This document shows positions 1 to 8,336 of a stretch of 32,064 nt of DNA, piece by piece. Position 1 is the first letter of the stretch. Each line of letters starts with the position of its first letter. The notes under the pieces are model-generated. The model searched no databases, had not been told where the DNA came from, and worked only from the letters and a program-made list of their open reading frames with translations. The stretch comes from an archaeon (GTDB lineage: Archaea; Nanobdellota; Nanobdellia; Woesearchaeales; GW2011-AR9). The DNA lies in contig JAHFQW010000018.1 in NCBI GenBank assembly GCA_023259115.1, positions 1 to 32,064 of the forward strand, given 5' to 3'. A program made the position numbers and the translations under genes.

Positions 1-640
1 GGAAGGTTTGCAGCCAGAAACGTTTGAGAATGGGATGGAGGGAAATTACTCTGAAGCCGTGTTGTTCGAGTTCGGTTATGAGCTGGGATTTGGTGTATAG
101 TTTGTCGTAGACGAAATATCGTGATTTTCCAAGTAGGAAGCGAAGAGGGGAGATGATGGTTTTGTTCATGGCTTCGAATACGATGTAGCCTTGAGGTTTG
201 AGGTTATTTTTTGCTTGGCTGTAGATTTTTTCTCTGTCTTTTTTATGAAAGTGGAGCAGGAAGCGAAAGCAGAAGAGGAGATCGGCGGGTTGTTTGAGAT
301 GTAATTGGTGGTTGAGAATGTCTGCTTGTTGGAATTGCCAGTGTGGGTTGATTGTTTGCATGCGTTGGGAGGCGAGGGTGAGCATGCTTTCGCTGGAGTC
401 GATACTTATGCCGCTCTCAATTTGTTGGTGGTTGAGTTCGGCGGTTATTCTGGCAGGACCGGGAGCAAATTCGAGGAGGTGTTTACTATTTGTTGATTTG
501 ATGAGCTGGTTGAGAAAGTGGATTTGCTGCTGGTGTTCGATGATGTTGAGGGGTTCGGTGAAGCGTTTGTTGATGTAGTTTTCTGCGACGTTTTGTTTTT
601 GGTAGTACTCTTTGACTTGGGTGGGGTGGTGGAGGGCCAT
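1..640 (-). CDS. SAM-dependent methyltransferase (class I), 3'-truncated by window edge
   Basis: Minus-strand reading from ATG at 640 gives MALHHPTQVKEYYQKQNVAENYINKRF...HLLEFAPGPARITAELNHQQIESGISIDSSESMLTLASQRM..., open to the window edge; LEFAPGPARI resembles motif I. Missing from the ORF track because no stop is in the window. Confidence 0.75.
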   Translation of the reverse strand, partial: MALHHPTQVKEYYQKQNVAENYINKRFTEPLNIIEHQQQIHFLNQLIKSTNSKHLLEFAPGPARITAELNHQQIESGISIDSSESMLTLASQRMQTINPHWQFQQADILNHQLHLKQPADLLFCFRFLLHFHKKDREKIYSQAKNNLKPQGYIVFEAMNKTIISPLRFLLGKSRYFVYDKLYTKSQLITELEQHGFRVISLHPILKRFWLQTF

Positions 641-687
641 GGTTAGTTAGTTTTTTGTATTATTTTCTTTTGTTTTTTTTGTTTCGA

Positions 688-2079
688 TTATGATATTTCT
701 TTTTGAGAAGTTATTTCTTTTTGATAGGCGTTTATAAGTCTATGGGCAATGTTTTTTTCTTGGTATTGTGTTAGATTTTCAGTGTTTGGTTTGCTCTTTT
801 TTTTAATTTTTTCTTCTATGATTTTTTGAATGGTGTTATGAAGTGTTTGAGGATCACCGGGGGGGACGAGAAAATCATTTGGACTGATAGTTTCGGGAAT
901 AGCACCACTGTTTGAGGCGATGACGATTTTGCCTGCGGCGTGGGCTTCGATAGGGATTCTACCAAATGGTTCGGGCCACAGGGAGGGGAAGAGGATGATG
1001 TCTGCGTGTTGATAAAGTTGGGGGATTTGGGTGTAGGCAACGGGTGGATGGATGGTTGCGTCTATATGATGTTGAGTGATGTAGGTTTGAAGTTCTGATT
1101 TGAGAGAGCCATCGCTGTATAAATCGAGATGGACGTTGAGGTTTTTTATTGCTTGGAGGATAATTTGAGGGCCTTTGAATGCGGTGAGCGAGCCAAGGTA
1201 GAGAAGAGTAGGTTTCTTTTTGTTGTTAATGATGTTGTCGCTTTTTTGAGTTAGTTGTTTTGCTGCGTTTTGGAATGGTTTTATGTCGAGAGCGTTGGGG
1301 ATGATGATACTTTGATGTTGCTGTTGGGTGAGAAGGGTTTGGACGTATGCGCTAATGGCGATGAGATGGCAGTGTTGTAATGAGGAGTTGAGTTGTTTGT
1401 AGTAGTGGTAGATGGAGAAGAGGAAGAGGGGGTTGTATTTGAGATACCAGTGGTTTTGGATTTTGCCGATTTCGGTTGATTGTTGCTGGCAGATGAGAAA
1501 TTTTTGGAGTGTGCAGATGTGCGGACAGGCGTGTTTGCTTTTGTAGAAGCGATCGCCTTTGGGGCATAAAGCGGGATAGCTTTCGATGGTGGCAAAGAGA
1601 GGAATGTTTTTTGTTTTGGGGTGGGTTTTTAGAGGAGTTTGATTAACCCTATAACACTTGTCAAACTCCTCTAAGAAGGACTTTGAATATTGATGAATAT
1701 ATAGGTTATTCAAAGTCCTCTTTAGTTGTTTTGCGGCGATGATACTTGGGCCGATGAAGTGGATGATGTCAATAGGGGGTTGGTTGGTTTTTTGGAGCTT
1801 GCGAATGAGGGAGATTGTTTGTTTTATGATGGAGGGGGGGAAGAAAATGCGGCGTTTGAGGTTTTGGATGAGCGAGTTGGGGGTGGTGCCGGTTTTTAGT
1901 GTGCGATAGATGTGGACGTTGTTGAGGGTTTCGTGTGTTGGAAGATGGGGGAATTTTGCGGTGAGAATAGAGATGGTGTGATTTTCTTTGGCGAGGGCGT
2001 GGGCTATGGTTTGGAGGTTGATTTCGCCGCCGCCCATGATTTTTGGGGGGTAATATTCGGAAATAAAGAGGATGTGCAT
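688..2079 (-). CDS. Glycosyltransferase family 4 / group 1
   Basis: 463 aa; N-terminal ILFISEYYPPKIMGGGEI and C-terminal LFPSLWPEPFGRIPIEAHAAGKIVIASNSGAIPETI typical of GT4. Contains an extra segment coded by a palindromic element (1628-1724). Confidence 0.88.
   Translation of the reverse strand: MHILFISEYYPPKIMGGGEINLQTIAHALAKENHTISILTAKFPHLPTHETLNNVHIYRTLKTGTTPNSLIQNLKRRIFFPPSIIKQTISLIRKLQKTNQPPIDIIHFIGPSIIAAKQLKRTLNNLYIHQYSKSFLEEFDKCYRVNQTPLKTHPKTKNIPLFATIESYPALCPKGDRFYKSKHACPHICTLQKFLICQQQSTEIGKIQNHWYLKYNPLFLFSIYHYYKQLNSSLQHCHLIAISAYVQTLLTQQQHQSIIIPNALDIKPFQNAAKQLTQKSDNIINNKKKPTLLYLGSLTAFKGPQIILQAIKNLNVHLDLYSDGSLKSELQTYITQHHIDATIHPPVAYTQIPQLYQHADIILFPSLWPEPFGRIPIEAHAAGKIVIASNSGAIPETISPNDFLVPPGDPQTLHNTIQKIIEEKIKKKSKPNTENLTQYQEKNIAHRLINAYQKEITSQKEIS
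1628..1724. repeat. Two-hairpin palindromic element inserted in frame inside the GT4 CDS (copy 1)
   Basis: Hairpin 1: ttagaggagtttga (1629-1642) / tcaaactcctctaa (1661-1674), 14 bp perfect. Hairpin 2: ggactttgaata (1678-1689) / tattcaaagtcc (1707-1718), 12 bp perfect. Related copy at 31803-32055. Confidence 0.85.
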
Positions 2080-2105
2080 GACGTTTTATAGAGTTAAATT
2101 TTGGT

Positions 2106-2120
2106 TTATAAGGGTTGTGA
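2106..2120 (-). promoter_or_regulatory. Archaeal BRE/TATA-like promoter upstream of the GT4 gene at 2079
   Basis: Minus-strand TCACAACCCTTATAA about 27 nt upstream of the start; identical 15-mer upstream of the GT2 gene at 4905. Confidence 0.6.
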
Positions 2121-2156
2121 TAGAGAGGTTAAGAGAGGGGATTTTTTTGGAGGATA

Positions 2157-2231
2157 TCACTTTTTCACAAATTCTACGCGGGGGAGATCTTTGAATTGTT
2201 CGTCACCTGTTAGAAAGAGGAGGTTGTGGTG
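2157..2231 (-). pseudogene. Possible C-terminal remnant of a PIN-domain (VapC-like) protein
   Basis: Minus-strand reading HHNLLFLTGDEQFKDLPRVEFVKK-stop, resembling the C-terminus of archaeal PIN-domain proteins (LLTGDxxFxxLxxVEFVK). In-frame stop a few codons upstream and no start. Confidence 0.45.
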
Positions 2232-2241
2232 AAAATAAAAT

Positions 2242-3402
2242 TTATTTACTTTTATTTTTCAGCAATGATTCATATATCCCTAAGTACTTCCCCACGCTGT
2301 CGTCCCATTCGAAGCGTTTTAATGGCTTCTGCCAGTGTTTGTTTTTGGAGACCATGATGACTTTTTCGGCTAAGTCGCTGCTGTTTTGGCTCTCAAAGAT
2401 TTGATATTTGCCGGAGATGACTTCGGGGAGGGAGCCGGCGGAGCTTACGATGACGGGAACGTCCATGGCGGCGGATTCTACGGCGGTGTAGCCAAAGCCT
2501 TCGGCGGTGGAGGGGACGATGACGCTGTGTGCGCTTTTGATGTAATTTCTAATTTGAGAATAGGGGGTGTTGGTGAGGACGGTTGTGTGCTCTTTGATGT
2601 GTTGGCTGTCTATGAGGTTGAGAAGTTCTTGATATTTTTTTTGGTATTTTTCGGGCGAGCCGAATATGAGGAGAAGATGGGCGTTAGGGATTTGTTGTTT
2701 TATGTTGGGGAATGATTGGATGAGGTATTCAAAGCCTTTGGATTGACCGGGGCGGCCGTAGGCGAGGAGGATGTATTTATCTTGTAATTTATGTGATTCT
2801 TTGAGTTGTTGAATGTCTTTTTCTGCAACGGATTTAGGATTCCAGAATTCATAGTCAAGACCGTTGTAGATGGTTGTGACTTTATTTGAATGAGTTGTTG
2901 CGAGATGAGGTTTATGTTTGAGTAGGTCTGATTTTGTGGCGTCGGAGACGCAGATGTAGTGGTCATAGGGGAGAAAATAGATACAACGTTCTAGGAGATT
3001 ATGAATTGATGATTTGAGTTTTCCGAAGCCGGTAATTTTTGACCATTTGCCAATCCAGACTTCATGCACGGTGAGTACCACGGGTTTTTTGGTTATTTTT
3101 GCGGCAAGCCAGGCGGGAAATGCACCGTTAAATGTGGTGGTTTGGATGATGTCGTGATTTTTTGCGAGGGAGATGGCTTTGGGGATGGAGGCAAAGGTGA
3201 AGATATATCGTGAGAATAATGAGGGAATACGATGGATGTTGACGCGGTTGAGTGTCTCTGTTTTTTGAGTGTTTTTGAGTTGATGGGTGAGAATGGTTGT
3301 GTGATGGGAAGATTGGGTGTAGCGTTCGGCAAGGTTTTTAAAGAGGATTTCCGCGCCACCAGTGTGTGGGAGGTAATTTTCGCAGATGAAGAGAATGTTC
3401 AT
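2242..3402 (-). CDS. Glycosyltransferase family 4 / group 1
   Basis: 386 aa; MNILFICENYLPHTGGAEILFKNLAERY, LAYGRPGQSKGFEYLIQSF, VPSTAEGFGYTAVESAAMDVPVIVSSAGSLPEVI. Confidence 0.92.
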   Translation of the reverse strand: MNILFICENYLPHTGGAEILFKNLAERYTQSSHHTTILTHQLKNTQKTETLNRVNIHRIPSLFSRYIFTFASIPKAISLAKNHDIIQTTTFNGAFPAWLAAKITKKPVVLTVHEVWIGKWSKITGFGKLKSSIHNLLERCIYFLPYDHYICVSDATKSDLLKHKPHLATTHSNKVTTIYNGLDYEFWNPKSVAEKDIQQLKESHKLQDKYILLAYGRPGQSKGFEYLIQSFPNIKQQIPNAHLLLIFGSPEKYQKKYQELLNLIDSQHIKEHTTVLTNTPYSQIRNYIKSAHSVIVPSTAEGFGYTAVESAAMDVPVIVSSAGSLPEVISGKYQIFESQNSSDLAEKVIMVSKNKHWQKPLKRFEWDDSVGKYLGIYESLLKNKSK

Positions 3403-3434
3403 GGTAGAAAAACGGTAGGAGGGGGGTTATAAAG

Positions 3435-3803
3435 TTAATGGTGTTTCTGTTCAGATTTGGCTGAGGTTTTTTCGGCGTTGTCTAGGGCTTGTTTTCGAAC
3501 GTAGGTTTCGAGTTTCTTTTCCATTTTTTTGACGGTGCTATAGTTGTAAAATCCCAACCCTAAGAGGACGAAAAAGCCTAATACGACAAAAAAATCGAGT
3601 CGGCGGTAGAAATGTAGAGGAGCGATGATGGGATCAAGAAGATTTGGGATGATGGCGACGAGGATGAGCATGAGCCAGAGGCCAAACCATAGGCCTAATT
3701 CTAATGAGGAGAGTTCTTGGCGTTTGTATTTGACAAATGTAAAGTATAACATGGCGGCGCCAAAGATGACGCCGATCAATTGAATCCAAAGTGTTGTGCT
3801 CAT
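3435..3803 (-). CDS. DUF2304 family membrane protein
   Basis: 122 aa, three predicted TM segments; LIGVIFGAAMLYFTFVKYKRQELSSLELGLWFGLWLMLILVAIIP matches the DUF2304 pattern; near a GT2 gene. Confidence 0.75.
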   Translation of the reverse strand: MSTTLWIQLIGVIFGAAMLYFTFVKYKRQELSSLELGLWFGLWLMLILVAIIPNLLDPIIAPLHFYRRLDFFVVLGFFVLLGLGFYNYSTVKKMEKKLETYVRKQALDNAEKTSAKSEQKHH

Positions 3804-3869
3804 GGTAGAGAGGATTTTTTTTATTTACTTGCGGTTGAGAGGGATTTATAGTACTGGTGAATAATTTTC

Positions 3870-4240
3870 GAATTCGAGTCACTGCGGTTCGTGATAAAGT
3901 CACTAGCGTTCCTCAAGTCACTGACGTTTGTGACTTGCTTATCAGTAAGTAATGTTGCTGATGCAACACTTTGCTGAAGCAAAGCTTTGTTCACCATTAT
4001 ACTCACTCACTCACTCACATAAATAATTAAGCAATACTTGCTCGTTTGTAATAAACAAAGAACATATCTAAAGATAATTGCGTTATTATTGTTACATTAC
4101 ACGCAATTATCTAATAAGTAAATTGCCTAATTTGATGTAACTTAATTACTGCAATTTACTATATTGCTAAATTATTTGTGTTCTTTGCTATACTAATAAG
4201 TAAATGTGTAGATTAATATTATTTTACACATTTACTATAT
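3870..4240. repeat. Cluster of inverted repeats/hairpins in intergenic DNA
   Basis: Stems: 3914-3921/3930-3937; 3953-3958/3963-3968; 3969-3974/3979-3984; 4024-4036/4162-4174 (12/13); 4056-4064/4179-4187; 4072-4082/4102-4112; 4117-4126/4151-4160; 4199-4210/4225-4236 (perfect unless noted). Confidence 0.8.
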
Positions 4241-4905
4241 TATTTTAATAGTTTTGCGCTGATCATTTTGCTGACAATAGTTATGCCATCAAGAACGGTT
4301 GTGCCTTTATATTTGTCGTTGTAGATGGTTTGAATAGGAATGGTTGTGTATTTGAGTTTTTGTTTGCCGGCGCGAATGGTCATTTCGGTTTCGACAAAAT
4401 AATCTTGGGCATCCCAGCAAATTTTGGGGTAGGCTTGTGCGGTAAATGCACGATAGCCACATTGACTATCTTTAATATTTATGTTGTGAAAAAAAGTGAG
4501 AGTTTTATTTATAAATGTATTGCCAAAGCGCATGACCAGGGGCATGGATTTGGGCATGGTTCGCACACCAAAAGCGATGTCATGTTCTTGTAGAGCGTTG
4601 AGAAGAGGAGGGATTTCTTTTGGGTCATGTTGGCCGTCGGCATCCATGACGATGAGATGGGTAGCGCCTCTGGATAGAGCATATTCACAGCCGGTTTTTA
4701 ATGCTGCACCTTTTCCAAGATTTACTTTATGTGAGAGGATGATGGCGCCTGTTTGGGCGGCATTTTGGGCGGTTTGGTCGTGTGATCCGTCGTTTACAAC
4801 GATGATATTTTGGCAGTACGTCTGCACGGCTTTTATGACGCTAGGAAGATGTGTTTGTTCATTACGAGCAGGGATTATGATGTAGGGGTTCATATCGGAG
4901 GGCAT
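4240..4905 (-). CDS. Glycosyltransferase family 2 (dolichyl-phosphate sugar synthase-like)
   Basis: 221 aa; YIIIPARNEQTHLPSVI, IIVVNDGSHDQT, HLIVMDADGQHDPKEIP. Confidence 0.92.
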   Translation of the reverse strand: MPSDMNPYIIIPARNEQTHLPSVIKAVQTYCQNIIVVNDGSHDQTAQNAAQTGAIILSHKVNLGKGAALKTGCEYALSRGATHLIVMDADGQHDPKEIPPLLNALQEHDIAFGVRTMPKSMPLVMRFGNTFINKTLTFFHNINIKDSQCGYRAFTAQAYPKICWDAQDYFVETEMTIRAGKQKLKYTTIPIQTIYNDKYKGTTVLDGITIVSKMISAKLLK

Positions 4906-4928
4906 TTGTGTATGAGATAGAATTGGTT

Positions 4929-4943
4929 TTATAAGGGTTGTGA
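4929..4943 (-). promoter_or_regulatory. Archaeal BRE/TATA-like promoter upstream of the GT2 gene at 4905
   Basis: Minus-strand TCACAACCCTTATAA about 24 nt upstream of ATG; same 15-mer as 2106-2120. Confidence 0.6.
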
Positions 4944-5000
4944 AAAAAGGATGAGATGAGGTTGTTTGAAAGAAATATTGTTTATATTCATTGTGAATAT

Positions 5001-8000
5001 TTACGTTGTTCTTTTTTCTTTAACGTAAATCAAGTGATAACCAAATTGAGTTTTAATTGGGCCGGAAATTTGTCCGGGTTCTAAACCGAAGGCGACGTTT
5101 TCAAATTCGGGAACCATCATGCCTTTACCAAACCACCCTAGCTCGCCGCCGTTATTTTTTGAACCTGGATCTTGGGAGTATTTTTGGGCGTAGTTAGCAA
5201 AGTTATCTTTGGTTAGTTGTTTACGAAGTTCTTTTGCTTGGTTGAATACTTCGGTTTCGTTTTTGTTTTGTGTACTGAGTAAGATATGAGCGGCGTTAAC
5301 TTCTGGTTTTGGTAAGAAGTAGATTTTATTTTCTTGCTGGCAGTTGTAGTCAACAAGCCAGGTGCTGATTTTTCCACCGCTCATTTCATTTGTTTGGCTG
5401 AATTTCTGGAAACATTTCAGGCCATGACCGTTGAAGAAGAATAATTTAGTAAATGTACTTGCGGCAATGGCAGGGTCTGCAACTAGTGTTTGATAGCTAT
5501 CATCTTTAGGTAAGAGTATGATGGAGGCAGGCACGGTTTTGGTGTCTTTTCTTTGGAATTTTTTTTCTTTTACTGATTCTTTGTCTGCGTAGACTAATGA
5601 TGCAGGATAGACTTTTTCTTTTTGATCGTTTTTAAATGTGGCATCCATGGTGCGAAGATCAATTTCTACGATGGCGTTGCCTTCGCGTGTTTGGATGGGG
5701 CAGAGAATGGTTTGGTTGATGGGCTTCTCACAATTACTTATACCAGAGAGGTAGGAAGGCCAGTTGGCAATCCATTTGTCGGCATCAGTAGTTTGAATTT
5801 CGGCATGGATTTTATCGGCTTGATCTGCAGTGAGATTGAAATGTGCAGTTAGATATTTCACTGCTTCTTCACGGTTCATGTTGTGAGTTTTTTGATACAT
5901 GACGGCTTTTTCAAAGTCCCACGTGCCAAAGTGGCCCCAGACGCCAGTTTTGCCAACCATATCGTCAGAGGTGATGTAGTAGTCTTTTGGTGCGTTATCG
6001 CAGTGTGTGTATTTTAAGATTTGATCGGCTTGCTGAGCGGTTAATTTGTATTTCTGGGTTAATGTTTTTTGCGCATCTGATTTTGATTGAACAATGATTT
6101 CGTTTAATAGGTTAATTTCCTCATCGGTTCGATTGAGCGTTTCTTGTGTTTTACTTGCGGCAATCTTATCTAGTTTATCAAATGCGTTGTTTTGGCCGCA
6201 GTTGAGCATATGCACTATACCGGTTGATAGTTTTTCGTCTGAAGTTGCAAGTGATTTTCCGACCCAGTAGGCATCGTAGCCGACTTGTGTTCCACCATCA
6301 AACGTAACAGGGCGATCGGCAACGGCTTTAAACCAGTGACCAAAGTCCCACCAAGATGTGATTATGGCATTAGGCGGCGCTTCGGTTTTAATTTTAGTGA
6401 GGGCATTATACCAGCCGTCGTTCATACTAGAAACGGAGTTATAGGCTTGGCTATATCCTGATTTGATGGGTGCGATAAGTAGAAAACAGAGTAGTGCGAA
6501 TATGGTGATTTTGGTGAGAAGGTTGTTGAGTTTTAGTTCTTTGGAAAGCCATTGTGAAGCGTGGTGCCATGTAAAGCCCATGAATGCGCCAAGACTTATG
6601 GCCATGACGGGAGTTACTTGGAGGATGAAACGCACGCCTTTAGTGGTTCCATACATTGCGGCGATGAACCACATGGCAAGGAAAAAAGTTGTTTTAATAT
6701 CGCGGCGGGATGTTTGTTCGTTCTCAATACGCTCAGTACGTAGAAGGCATAATAAAATACCAATACAGGCTAGGGTGATGAGTAATTGACCATCAAGTTG
6801 TTCTATAACTTTGCTGAGTGAGACAACGTTTAATTCTGCAACGGTTGTGTGAATATTAGGCCAATAGGAATATACACCAACGGCTTTGAGTACGGAAAAG
6901 CCTATCATTCCTAAAACAAGGCGTTTGAATTCTTCAAGAGATACAAAAAGGGTGACAAATAGTGCGGAGGAGAGGAGATATATGCCAATCATACTTAGAG
7001 GAGGTAGAATGGCGGTTTTCCATTGATGGCGTTCCATTATTATGGTGTAGATTAAATATATCCCTAACGTGGCGAGAATGAAATCAGAGATATACCACCA
7101 TCCCGTCCAGGCGAAGGCAAATAGGCCTGTTGCGAGTCCTGCACCTGCAAGCCAGATCAATTTACGTTTGAGATTTCTTGCGTCAAATGAGGCGAGGAAT
7201 AACCATGTTATGAGCATGGGAAAAAATACGGTGTAGACATCGGTATCAGAACTCTCTCCAGTGGTTCGAGCAACAAAGAATGCGGATACGGCAATTAACA
7301 TGGCGGTGAAAAAGCCGCCGACATTATTTTTGGTGATGATTCTGCCAATGAAGAATGCGGGGATGACGGTTAATGCTGCGAAAATGGTACCTGTGTAAAA
7401 GAATGTGGCCATGACGGGCAGGGTTGTAAAGAGGTTGATAATGGTATATATAATGAAACTGGCGATGTTGTGAAAGTTCCAATCGGCTTCTTTTCCGATG
7501 GGTGCCAGACGATAGGAATCCCATAGTTTACCATCTTTGTATTCAGTTCCTGGATAGCCGTGTTCGACAATGTTTCTTGTTTCGCGATAATAATAATAGG
7601 GATCAATTCCAAGAATATAGATGTTTCCGTTATCATCTTTAAACTGATTACGATATTGGTCTGCGAGTTGGGTTGTTTGTGTTTCGATTTGCGCTTTGTT
7701 GGAGTTATAAAATGTAGCCCATTCTTTATCTAAGATGGATTTTTTATTTGCCTGGGGAAGATTGGGGTATTGCTGGTTTACCTGAGATTGTAATTGATTC
7801 TGATAGTAATTATTGATGGTGTTTTGGGCCCAATCATTGGCAATAGGAAGGCGCTGGGGCATGGTGCGCAAGTAGACGGAAAAAGAAATAGCAATGAGGA
7901 TACAGATAAGGGGGATAATCCATTTGGCATGGGTTTTGAAAAATGTTTTTACAGATGCGGTGTCTATGGAGAAGTCGTCATCATTTTTTTTTGGATGAGA

Positions 8001-8189
8001 TAGTTCAGAGGACTGTGTATGTGATGATGGTGAGGGGGTATGAGGGTGTGCGGGGTGATGGTCTGTTTTTGTATGTTCTGGGGTGTTTGATGTATCAGAT
8101 TTGAAGAGGTTTTTTATTTTTGAGGTGAATTTTGAGAAGTCGAGAACTATTTCGTCATCGGATTTTTCGGGATGAGTTTTGTCAGTCAT
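5001..8189 (-). CDS. STT3/AglB-type oligosaccharyltransferase with C-terminal PpiC (parvulin) peptidyl-prolyl isomerase domain
   Basis: 1062 aa, multi-TM; catalytic SWWDFGHWFKAVADRPVTFDGGTQ (WWDxG) and SSDTDVYTVFFP. C-terminal AAHILLSTQNKNETEVFNQAKELRKQL...GGELGWFGKGMMVPEFENVAFGLEPGQISGPIKTQFGYHLIYVKEK is a canonical parvulin. Confidence 0.95.
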   Translation of the reverse strand: MTDKTHPEKSDDEIVLDFSKFTSKIKNLFKSDTSNTPEHTKTDHHPAHPHTPSPSSHTQSSELSHPKKNDDDFSIDTASVKTFFKTHAKWIIPLICILIAISFSVYLRTMPQRLPIANDWAQNTINNYYQNQLQSQVNQQYPNLPQANKKSILDKEWATFYNSNKAQIETQTTQLADQYRNQFKDDNGNIYILGIDPYYYYRETRNIVEHGYPGTEYKDGKLWDSYRLAPIGKEADWNFHNIASFIIYTIINLFTTLPVMATFFYTGTIFAALTVIPAFFIGRIITKNNVGGFFTAMLIAVSAFFVARTTGESSDTDVYTVFFPMLITWLFLASFDARNLKRKLIWLAGAGLATGLFAFAWTGWWYISDFILATLGIYLIYTIIMERHQWKTAILPPLSMIGIYLLSSALFVTLFVSLEEFKRLVLGMIGFSVLKAVGVYSYWPNIHTTVAELNVVSLSKVIEQLDGQLLITLACIGILLCLLRTERIENEQTSRRDIKTTFFLAMWFIAAMYGTTKGVRFILQVTPVMAISLGAFMGFTWHHASQWLSKELKLNNLLTKITIFALLCFLLIAPIKSGYSQAYNSVSSMNDGWYNALTKIKTEAPPNAIITSWWDFGHWFKAVADRPVTFDGGTQVGYDAYWVGKSLATSDEKLSTGIVHMLNCGQNNAFDKLDKIAASKTQETLNRTDEEINLLNEIIVQSKSDAQKTLTQKYKLTAQQADQILKYTHCDNAPKDYYITSDDMVGKTGVWGHFGTWDFEKAVMYQKTHNMNREEAVKYLTAHFNLTADQADKIHAEIQTTDADKWIANWPSYLSGISNCEKPINQTILCPIQTREGNAIVEIDLRTMDATFKNDQKEKVYPASLVYADKESVKEKKFQRKDTKTVPASIILLPKDDSYQTLVADPAIAASTFTKLFFFNGHGLKCFQKFSQTNEMSGGKISTWLVDYNCQQENKIYFLPKPEVNAAHILLSTQNKNETEVFNQAKELRKQLTKDNFANYAQKYSQDPGSKNNGGELGWFGKGMMVPEFENVAFGLEPGQISGPIKTQFGYHLIYVKEKRTT

Positions 8190-8336
8190 ATAATGGCCAC
8201 CAGTTTTTGATAAAAGTATAATCTGTTATTATTCTCTCTATTTTGTTTTTGGGATGATAATCTATTTATAAAACTTATGCGACTGGAGAAGTGAGATGAT
8301 GGTTTTTTCTAGAAGAATTATGAATACGATTATCTC

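Noticed and set aside
294-578. Plus-strand ORFs of 94 and 63 aa
   Set aside because: Antisense to the methyltransferase reading frame at 1-640, which has clear family motifs.
2386-2715. 109-aa plus-strand ORF, Gly-rich
   Set aside because: Shadow ORF antisense to the GT4 gene 2242-3402; composition reflects the reverse complement.
4003-4018. ACTC microsatellite (actcactcactcactca)
   Set aside because: Short simple repeat; alone it is not informative.
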